This document shows, piece after piece, positions 55,230-62,458 of a stretch of DNA of 64,000 bases. Source of the DNA: Gammaproteobacteria bacterium (GTDB taxonomy: Bacteria; Pseudomonadota; Gammaproteobacteria; Pseudomonadales; Pseudohongiellaceae); NCBI GenBank assembly GCA_030682575.1, contig JAUXNX010000001.1, positions 62,001 through 126,000 on the forward strand, written 5' to 3'. The position numbers and the translations under genes were made by a program. Every line of letters begins with the position of its first letter. Positions within the stretch are counted from its first letter, which is position 1. The notes beneath the pieces were generated by a model. That model saw nothing but the letters and a program-made list of their open reading frames with translations, ran no database searches and was not told where the DNA came from.

Positions 55230-57617
55230 TTGTACACGCTGAGGCAACTCTGGAGGCAGTTCCAGGCGGACAAGCTGTTCGCGCTGATCAATATCGCCGG
55301 ATTGACGCTCTCCATCAGTTGTTATCTGATCATCTTCATCTACGTCGGCTTCCACTATTCTTTCGACAAATTTCACCCCGACTCGGAACGGATCTATCGC
55401 CTTCTGAGCGTGAACACCAATCAGCCCGAAACAAGCGTCACTGGAATGGTCACCAATGCGCTGCTCCCCGCCATTCGCGCCGAGATTCCCGAAGTGGAGC
55501 TGGCCACCCGCTTTCAGCCCACAATTGACCTCACGGTCCGGGTAGACGACAAAGTCCACTTTCTCGACATGGCCTACCTCGTCGATGCGGATTTTTTCCG
55601 GATGTTCAATTTTCCGATCACTGCCGGTGTCGGTGGAGAGGCGATGGATGAACCCAATACGCTCATTCTGTCGCAATCATTTGCAGAAGAGTTATTCGGT
55701 GAAGAAGATCCCATAGGAAAAGTGGTACGTCTGTTCGACCGACGCGACATGCGCGTTGTCGGCATCATGGCGGACATGCCGGCAAACTCCCATCTGCAGG
55801 TGGACGCCGTAGCCTCGCTACGCCCCGATCCGGCGTGGTCCGAGGAAACAGCCGCCAATCTGGACTCATGGCTGAATATTTCGATGCATGCGTACTTCAA
55901 GCTCGCACCAGGGAGCGATCCGGAGATCGCGGAACAGAAGATCCAACAGCTGATGGCTGAACGGGAAGAGTCCGGATATATCTCTGCCGTCATACAGCCG
56001 CTGCACGACGCGCATCTGTATTCTTCTCATATCGCCTTCGGCGATGTAAGTGATGTCAGAGAGGACTATCGCAAGATCTTCATCCTGATTGCCATCGCCA
56101 TCCTTTTGCTGGCAATAGCCGTGTGCAATTACATCAACCTGACAACAGCCAAGTCTGTGGCCCGTACCCGCGAGATCGGTATACGCAAGGTCGTCGGGGC
56201 AAATCAGTCGCAACTGATAAAGCAATTCCTGGCCGAGTCATGCTGTTTGATCCTGGTCGCATGTCTGCTCAGCTTCGTGGTGATTGACCTGATTTCACCG
56301 TGGATGACAGTGGCGTCCATCGAAAACCCGATTCCTTATCTTTTCTCGAACCCCGGATTGATGGTGATCGCATTCGCTCTCCTCACAATCACCGGTCTGA
56401 TAGCGGGTTTATATCCCGCTCTCGTTTTGACCTCCCAGAAGACTGTCAGGGCAATCAAGGGAAACTACTCGAAATCAAAGAGGGGCAAACTGATCAGAAG
56501 AAGTCTGGTTGTTTTTCAATTCTTCATGTCGACAACAGTGATCATCTGGTTGCTCGCAATCAACGGCCAGATCGCTTTCCTGCAGAACCAATCGCTTGGC
56601 TTCAATCCCGAAGGCATCATTAACATGAGCTTCCCGGATCCATCCATGAGTGAGAGATACCCGGCCCTGGCCAGTGAACTGGAAGGGATTCCAGAAATCG
56701 AGTCCTTTACCAGCACAAGCTTCATGCCTGCCGGGGGCGGCTGGGGCAAGACAGGATTCGCGCCAATGGAAGGCCCTGTCGCAGGCGTCGAGACTGTCAT
56801 GAACCATGGCGCAGTGGATGCATCCTTCATCGAGACACTGCAGATGCGCATTATTCTGGGTGAAGATTTCAACGAAAATCTTGCAGACACTACGCTGAAT
56901 CCGGTCATTCTCAACGAGGCTGCGGTACGCGCCTTTCAGTGGGCAGACTCGCCCATCAACAAGACGCTTCGCAGTACCAGCGGTAGAGACTACGTTGTCG
57001 TGGGGGTAATAGAGCAGATTCATTTTGACGGGCTCATCAACGCGATTGAGCCTTTGATACTGCGGTACTCAACCATTCCCGGGTTCGTTGTCGCCAGCCG
57101 CTTCTCACCAAACACGATGGCAACCGGACTCGTCAAGTTGGAGCAGGCCTGGACGCAAATCTATCCTGAGTATCCCTTCACGTATCGGGTTTTGACGGAC
57201 AACGTTGCAGGGCTCCTGGAGGACGAGGTTGGGTTCGCCACGCAGCTTTTCCAGTTTGCCCTGATCGCGATCTTCATCGCTTGTCTGGGTTTGTACGGCC
57301 ATGCGACCTTCTCAGCCAATCAGGAAGCAAAGAACGTGGGCATTCACAAAGTCTTCGGCGCTTCCACCATTGATATCCTCAAGTTCATCAGCAAGGAGTA
57401 CGGCCTGCTTCTGCTGATCGCCAACGCGATCGCGTGGCCGGCTGGCTTTCTGCTGGTAGAACTCTGGCTATCCGGTTTTGCAGAACGGATTGATGCAGGA
57501 ATTGCGATCTATCTGCAGTCGATGCTGATTGTTGTGGTGGTCGCAGCGGTGACAATTGGCTCCAAGATCTGGGAAGTAGTTCGAGCGAATCCGGTTGAGG
57601 TGTTGAGGGATGAGTAA
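55230..57617 (+). CDS. MacB/FtsX-type ABC permease without ATPase
   Basis: About 795 residues from TTG 55230, which has AAGAGG 8 bases before it. Two FtsX-like halves: an N-terminal helix (ALINIAGLTLSISCYLIIFIYV), a large periplasmic domain, three helices (IFILIAIAILLLAIAVCNYINLTTAKSVARTREIGIRKVVGA, ...), then the same pattern again ending LVELWLSGF...IWEVVRANPVEVLRDE. REIGIRKVVGA and NVGIHKVFGA are the family's repeated coupling motifs. No ATP-binding gene is adjacent, so it depends on an ATPase elsewhere or is a stranded unit. Confidence 0.88.
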   Translation: MYTLRQLWRQFQADKLFALINIAGLTLSISCYLIIFIYVGFHYSFDKFHPDSERIYRLLSVNTNQPETSVTGMVTNALLPAIRAEIPEVELATRFQPTIDLTVRVDDKVHFLDMAYLVDADFFRMFNFPITAGVGGEAMDEPNTLILSQSFAEELFGEEDPIGKVVRLFDRRDMRVVGIMADMPANSHLQVDAVASLRPDPAWSEETAANLDSWLNISMHAYFKLAPGSDPEIAEQKIQQLMAEREESGYISAVIQPLHDAHLYSSHIAFGDVSDVREDYRKIFILIAIAILLLAIAVCNYINLTTAKSVARTREIGIRKVVGANQSQLIKQFLAESCCLILVACLLSFVVIDLISPWMTVASIENPIPYLFSNPGLMVIAFALLTITGLIAGLYPALVLTSQKTVRAIKGNYSKSKRGKLIRRSLVVFQFFMSTTVIIWLLAINGQIAFLQNQSLGFNPEGIINMSFPDPSMSERYPALASELEGIPEIESFTSTSFMPAGGGWGKTGFAPMEGPVAGVETVMNHGAVDASFIETLQMRIILGEDFNENLADTTLNPVILNEAAVRAFQWADSPINKTLRSTSGRDYVVVGVIEQIHFDGLINAIEPLILRYSTIPGFVVASRFSPNTMATGLVKLEQAWTQIYPEYPFTYRVLTDNVAGLLEDEVGFATQLFQFALIAIFIACLGLYGHATFSANQEAKNVGIHKVFGASTIDILKFISKEYGLLLLIANAIAWPAGFLLVELWLSGFAERIDAGIAIYLQSMLIVVVVAAVTIGSKIWEVVRANPVEVLRDE

Positions 57618-57676
57618 ACTGTTCTCCGTTATGGACGCGAAAAAAGTGAATGGGTTCAGTGCCGCATCGTAATTCA

Positions 57677-57696
57677 GACGTTTCTGCAGAAACGTC
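57677..57696. repeat. 20-bp perfect palindrome, copy 3 of 3
   Basis: GACGTTTCTGCAGAAACGTC, identical to copy 1, next to a decayed third GNAT copy. Confidence 0.9.
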
Positions 57697-57699
57697 CGG

Positions 57700-58020
57700 G
57701 CTTACTCCTACGCTTGAAACCTTAGAGAGCCGAATCTTCGATTGCGATACGCATCAGCTCCCGACCCAGGCCCTGTCGCCAGTGTGGCGCAGCGATCTTA
57801 ATTCTGAGATAGCCGGACAGATCCGCATCTTCACCGCTGATTCCACACATTGTTCCAGGGATACCTCGACGATGCCTAGAAGAGCTTCTCCGGTCACGGC
57901 ACCGAAACTCGGCATTTGCTCTGCAACGACTTTACGGAAACCTCAAGAATTCGCTCTTGCTTTGGTGGCGTATTGGGGATGTAAACGCCTCCGGCATAGG
58001 TTTCGGGCCACAGAGCGCAA
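57700..58020 (-). pseudogene. Decayed third GNAT copy
   Basis: On the minus strand from 58020 the sequence translates to ALWPETYAGGVYIPNTPPKQ and onward, matching residue 16 of the intact copies, then frameshifts and stops appear. The C-terminal third (from about the LDVLETNH region) is deleted so that the palindrome follows directly. The first 15 codons are missing where the methyltransferase gene begins to abut. This is a clear remnant. Confidence 0.85.
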
Positions 58021-58022
58021 TT

Positions 58023-59153
58023 TCATCTTGACTCAAGAACTAGAATAAGTTCGCTGATGTCTTTACGGGCATCGCGGCGTACGCCGTTACCGCCCATTGT
58101 GCTGAATCTAGATTTAACAACTGTTTCTTGAACGCGAAAATAATTCGAGGCAATCTCTTGAACTGTCCCTCCGCTTAGTCCATTACTGCACTCCCCCGCA
58201 GGGAAAGTAAATATTACTTTGCACCCTTGCGAAGCCAAGCTTGAGAGCAATGAATCAATAGCGGCGACGGACTCAGACTTCCTGCTAAACGCCGAGACGG
58301 GTCTCTCGTCTGAGGGCGGATATCTGCCAACACCACTTACTTCACTTGCGTAACCCCGCGAGATAGTTTCGAGCACATGATAGAATCTGCTGTAATGAAC
58401 TCCCGAATAAGGAGGATCAAGAAAAACCAAATCAGACTCATCCAATTTATCAGCAATATCCAATGCGTCGCTCACACGCACGTCACCCTGAACAGTTGCG
58501 TGTTTGTTGCAGATCGTCTCCAGCGCCCGACGGATATAAAGCTCTGGATCTTTTGACCAAGATTCAACAATAAACCTGATAGCAGTATTCGTTGGCTGAA
58601 AAGGCTGCGCTGTATGTCCTGGTGATGCAGCACATTGACTTGCGGCAATAGTAATTGCCGCCAAACACACTATTCTTTCCGATTTATTTTCCGGCAGAGA
58701 TTGCAAAAGCCTATCGAAGATAACTGCTTGTGCTGGGCTGTAGTAGTAGCCGCCGTATGAGTTGAAGATCACTCCTGCTTTCGTCTCAGAACTTAATTGT
58801 CGGCTATCCAGCACCCAAGCAACAGCGTCCTTAGCACCTTCGTGAATTGAAACAGCTCTTTTGTACAATGAACGCGAGCGAGCTCTTTTAGACTCAGGTT
58901 TCAACCACCTATCTGAAATTCTGTCCGGGTCAATCTTTCGCGTTCGACAAATCACGGAACCAGCGAGCGTGGTAGCATAGCTCTGCAAGTCAACTGCCAG
59001 CACTTTCTTTTGACAATTTATTGCAGAAAACCAGGAAACACTGCCGGCGCCACAGAATAGATCAACCACTCTAGCGCGATCCATGCAGTGAGTAGTAAGT
59101 AGCTCACCCAAGCCATTTTGCAACATCGTGCGCTTTGAGCCCATATACTTCAT
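58023..59153 (-). CDS. D12-class N6-adenine DNA methyltransferase
   Basis: About 376 residues from ATG 59153. Starts KYMGSKRTMLQNGLGELL, as Dam-type enzymes do. SAM motif I is VVDLFCGAGSVSWFSA and catalytic motif IV is DLVFLDPPYSGVHYSRFYHVLE (DPPY). A central helical region sits between them as in D12 enzymes. It overlaps the stop of the upstream gene by 4 bases (ATGA), so the three cassette genes are coupled. The sequence is clearly richer in A+T than the core genes, suggesting transfer. Confidence 0.9.
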   Translation of the reverse strand: MKYMGSKRTMLQNGLGELLTTHCMDRARVVDLFCGAGSVSWFSAINCQKKVLAVDLQSYATTLAGSVICRTRKIDPDRISDRWLKPESKRARSRSLYKRAVSIHEGAKDAVAWVLDSRQLSSETKAGVIFNSYGGYYYSPAQAVIFDRLLQSLPENKSERIVCLAAITIAASQCAASPGHTAQPFQPTNTAIRFIVESWSKDPELYIRRALETICNKHATVQGDVRVSDALDIADKLDESDLVFLDPPYSGVHYSRFYHVLETISRGYASEVSGVGRYPPSDERPVSAFSRKSESVAAIDSLLSSLASQGCKVIFTFPAGECSNGLSGGTVQEIASNYFRVQETVVKSRFSTMGGNGVRRDARKDISELILVLESR

Positions 59154-60511
59154 AGACCGACACCCCACAAACCAATTCGCTCAGTAGTACAAATTAAACT
59201 GAGAGAAAATGAATCCCGCTGCCACGAATTGAAGTGACTTGAAGGCTCTTGGGTAAGGTTATTCGCTCTAATATTTGAAATAGCATCTTCTACATCTTTC
59301 CACAGATCAATCATTTGAAACTCGTCATCCATATCATCACTGATTCCAGCATTCCTATTTATGGGCTCCCACCAGAATCTAAGATCAGCGCTTTCAAAAG
59401 TAGGTAAGTTCTTGAAAAGCATTTCACAACTGCCTGAAGCAACCCTTAGCAACATAAAAGCTCTCGCGAGCATTTGCTTGTTATGAGACGGGAGAGAAGG
59501 GTTTGGTTTACATCCAGCCTCATCAATTATGGTTTTTTTAGCTGAAGTCGTTTCCAACAAAAATTTTCTCCACTCCTCCGCAGGACTATCGCTAGGAGTT
59601 ACTTGATGCAACAACGCGTCAATAGTCCTTCCTAATAAGTCATTCTTACCCAACTCAGTCTTACCGTGAACTGCAACTAAAGTAGTGATAATACTCTTTC
59701 GAATAAGAATCTTATCAAGGTGTTCAAACCGAGCGCTTGATCTCGGCTCAGCTAACTCCCACAGATCATTTACAAAGGATATTGCTTGGGCGCTGGTTTC
59801 CGAGTTGGGCAACACGAATGCAGAAGGGTTGTAGCTAGCTTCATTTCTCAATTCTCGATCTTCAATCATTTGTGCAATATCTACCCCCCACTGAGTGAGC
59901 CACTTAGCGGCGATTGCCGTATGTGTCGCACTGGAGTTTCCTCCTAAGTGACGTAACCACTCCTGCAGAGGTAGGTCTCCTGCAACCACCAGTCGGTGCA
60001 GCGTCTTAACCGCCGCCGGGGATTTAGCCCAGATTGAGAACGCATCCCAAACAAACTGATGTGTGCCAATAGCAGGATCGGGGTGTCTTTGACTTATTAG
60101 ATTGCACTTTCGGTTCTTATCGATAACGTAATGCTGGTTATTGAAGGCCCCAATACCTTCCGATGCCAGAATTGCCATTGTTGCCCGCAATTCAGCGTAA
60201 TAGGCCAAGTGTCGAGTAGCTCCCACGTCCCCGCGCAGATAGGCGTGAATAGCCTTACCAATATATCGCCAACCATCAATGCAGTGAGTGACCGCTGAAC
60301 CAGCGATATACGTACCCATATCATTATTCAGTGGTGGCAGCCCAGCTTTCACTCTGGAGCGAATTCTTACGGCACACTTTTCACGATATATATTTCCAGT
60401 TCGCAACCATAGACCGGCTTTCCAATTGTTCTGAAGGAGTTGAAAATGGTGCTCAACTGCCGCTCTATCAGCATGAGTAAGTATGTGTTGATTCTTAGAG
60501 TTAAGCTTCAT
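59150..60511 (-). CDS. Unknown protein between the DGQHR and methyltransferase genes
   Basis: 453 residues; no family was recognised. It is largely helical, with no signal peptide or clear membrane helix. Recurrent features are a tryptophan-rich segment (NNWKAGLWLRTGNIYREK, CIDGWRYIGKAIHAYLRGD) and an acidic segment (ISDDMDDEFQMIDLWKDVEDAI). The start overlaps the stop of the DGQHR gene by 4 bases and its stop overlaps the methyltransferase by 4 bases. Operon logic suggests it works with both, but no function is assigned. Confidence 0.75.
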   Translation of the reverse strand: MKLNSKNQHILTHADRAAVEHHFQLLQNNWKAGLWLRTGNIYREKCAVRIRSRVKAGLPPLNNDMGTYIAGSAVTHCIDGWRYIGKAIHAYLRGDVGATRHLAYYAELRATMAILASEGIGAFNNQHYVIDKNRKCNLISQRHPDPAIGTHQFVWDAFSIWAKSPAAVKTLHRLVVAGDLPLQEWLRHLGGNSSATHTAIAAKWLTQWGVDIAQMIEDRELRNEASYNPSAFVLPNSETSAQAISFVNDLWELAEPRSSARFEHLDKILIRKSIITTLVAVHGKTELGKNDLLGRTIDALLHQVTPSDSPAEEWRKFLLETTSAKKTIIDEAGCKPNPSLPSHNKQMLARAFMLLRVASGSCEMLFKNLPTFESADLRFWWEPINRNAGISDDMDDEFQMIDLWKDVEDAISNIRANNLTQEPSSHFNSWQRDSFSLSLICTTERIGLWGVGL

Positions 60512-62028
60512 GCATAGCCCAGACTTTTCAGAACTAACTTAGCACTGGACCCCACCAAGTTATCTTCCTGAGATAAGAAAGCTAGGAGTTGCCTCCGTAA
60601 CTCTTTATATCCACCGCTTCCCCTGAAGGCCGCCTTCTTCAGTCTGTCGTCTTCAGATAACCCCGGCGCATCAGACGCTCGCCAGTCGAACTCGGCCAAT
60701 TGCTCTGTTACTTGCTCAATAAATTCACCTATTTGAGACTTCTTGAGACTCTTAAACGAGGATTTTATTTTCTCAATATCATCACTATTTTCCTCCGTGT
60801 CTCCCCATTCAGCGAGTCCTAATTCGTCAGCATTGACATAACAAAGATCGTTGATCGCATGGAGGAATACTCTTATGCCTTGATCTTGATTGATTAGTGT
60901 CTTACTTCCGTAGAATGCTGCATCCAGCCCCTCTTCTACATCCCCAGATTCTCTTAACGGATTCATCCATGCATGTTTGCTATTGGTTATATTTCTCTTC
61001 AGAGAATCACCCGCAAATATCACGAACGATGCTTGTTGAGTCCTGCTCCACGGCAAAGTTTGTTTGTGACTCCCGACTGGTGCTCCAAACAGTCCACCGA
61101 TTGTCACACGCTGCCCTTCCCAGCTCTTAATCAACGATGCCAAAAGAGATCTCACCCATGCAGCTTGAGAAACCATCCGCCCTCGCTGACCGGACTCCCC
61201 CAGCATGTTAATACGATGGAACCAAGGACTTGTGTTGGAGGACCAAAGCAAATCTACTATCTCTTGAGCTCGTGTCTCCCGATAGATCACATGTCCTTCG
61301 AATTTTTCCAACCAATCTTCGGTACGTAATAGGGGATACAAATCGAATGCCAGACTGGCATTGATTTTTTTTGGCTTAATATTGATGGTGTAGAAAAGAT
61401 AAGCCTGCCAGCTAATGTCTAGTCCGTTGAAAGCGACAACGGGTAGATGGTAGTTCTCCGAGGCATTCTCTTCGTCAAATGCCCACAGTCTGTGCTGACC
61501 GTCAATCACCTCCAGTGGTGGGATTTCGGCGGCCCGCCAATCCTTCCCAGTAAAATTCTCGGGAAAATGGATTCTAGATTGACCGTCATGTCCAACAAGA
61601 GTTACCAAGTCATGTTCTTCTACTTTTTTTCCACGTCTCTTATCATCTTTACCAAGAATATTTACAACCACTGCAGTTGGGAGCCAACCCGGCTTTTTTA
61701 GATCATCATATTTACCAGATTCTCGCTTTGCTTGACTGAGATCAGACCACGGATATCCATATTTGATGAAACTAGCAATCTCGTGTGAACGGTCTGGGTC
61801 ATGTCTGCGCTGTATTCCGTGCTCATCCCGACCTTTTTCTCTACCCTTGATACTACGCGGGTACACACCGCATAAGGCTCTTAGTTCTGATGCAGGGATG
61901 CTAAATAAGTAGAAAGCTCGTTCCGGCTGCCTTCTAAAATTATCGCTGTCCCAAGTTACATCGTTCCACTCATCGAGCCACTGGGGAACCTTGATTGCGG
62001 GCACTGACTTATCCACTTTAGATTTCAT
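60508..62028 (-). CDS. DGQHR domain protein, DndB/DpdB-like
   Basis: About 506 residues from ATG 62028, preceded by GGAGAG. An ATG at 62052 has no ribosome site. The defining motif PPLEVIDGQHRLWAFDEE lies near residue 175, as in DndB (a regulator of DNA phosphorothioation) and in DNA-deazaguanine clusters. LPVVAFNGLDISWQAYLFYTINIKPKKINASLAFDLYPLL is the following conserved region. It is the first gene of the three-gene cassette. Here it is paired with an adenine methyltransferase rather than Dnd or Dpd genes. Confidence 0.85.
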   Translation of the reverse strand: MKSKVDKSVPAIKVPQWLDEWNDVTWDSDNFRRQPERAFYLFSIPASELRALCGVYPRSIKGREKGRDEHGIQRRHDPDRSHEIASFIKYGYPWSDLSQAKRESGKYDDLKKPGWLPTAVVVNILGKDDKRRGKKVEEHDLVTLVGHDGQSRIHFPENFTGKDWRAAEIPPLEVIDGQHRLWAFDEENASENYHLPVVAFNGLDISWQAYLFYTINIKPKKINASLAFDLYPLLRTEDWLEKFEGHVIYRETRAQEIVDLLWSSNTSPWFHRINMLGESGQRGRMVSQAAWVRSLLASLIKSWEGQRVTIGGLFGAPVGSHKQTLPWSRTQQASFVIFAGDSLKRNITNSKHAWMNPLRESGDVEEGLDAAFYGSKTLINQDQGIRVFLHAINDLCYVNADELGLAEWGDTEENSDDIEKIKSSFKSLKKSQIGEFIEQVTEQLAEFDWRASDAPGLSEDDRLKKAAFRGSGGYKELRRQLLAFLSQEDNLVGSSAKLVLKSLGYA

Positions 62029-62458
62029 AATTTCTCTCCATGCTGAGTCCATTTAGCATATCCACAATTCAACTTTAGTTGCCTTCACTTCTCTTCCCCA
62101 CTGCGGCCAATCAAATCTAACTGGATTTGCCCCTACTTCGTTTAATCAATTGGTCTTGAGGTCGTTAGTTAATGCCCTCAAAAACAGGTATAGGGAGAAC
62201 TTAGAATAGATGATAAAAGTAAGAATTGCTCAATTGACTGCTGCATCTCTTCGAGGCCAGGCTGTACTAGACCTAGTTATTTTTCGCCTACCAAGGATCC
62301 TGTCCTGCTACTGGACGTATATGGTATTCGCTGGCAATTGGATAATACATCCCGTCCGACCTCACGATATCTCGAACGTGCGAAGCAAATTTTTCAGATT
62401 AGATCGTTGATTCTGATCAATAACCTGTCGCGATGTGCACCATTCGTACCCAGACTTT
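62029..62458. other. Intergenic boundary region of the cassette
   Basis: 430 bases, richer in A+T than the core DNA, between the cassette and pepN. A 66-codon plus-strand frame (62210-62410) and others exist but none has a good start site or recognisable sequence. The promoter for the DGQHR operon should lie at the left; no elements are clear. Confidence 0.4.

Noticed and set aside
50410-57696. Integron cassette array, suggested by repeated palindromes and toxin/GNAT genes
   Set aside because: Genes lie on both strands, no integron integrase is present, and the palindrome lacks attC core sites (GTTRRRY/RYYYAAC) and a typical long variable stem.
57650-58048. 132-codon plus-strand frame over the third GNAT copy
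   Set aside because: It reads the antisense strand of a decayed GNAT gene; similar frames occur opposite both intact copies.
62210-62410. Possible 66-residue protein in the cassette-pepN gap
   Set aside because: The nearest purine-rich stretch is too far from the ATG and the sequence has no recognisable pattern.
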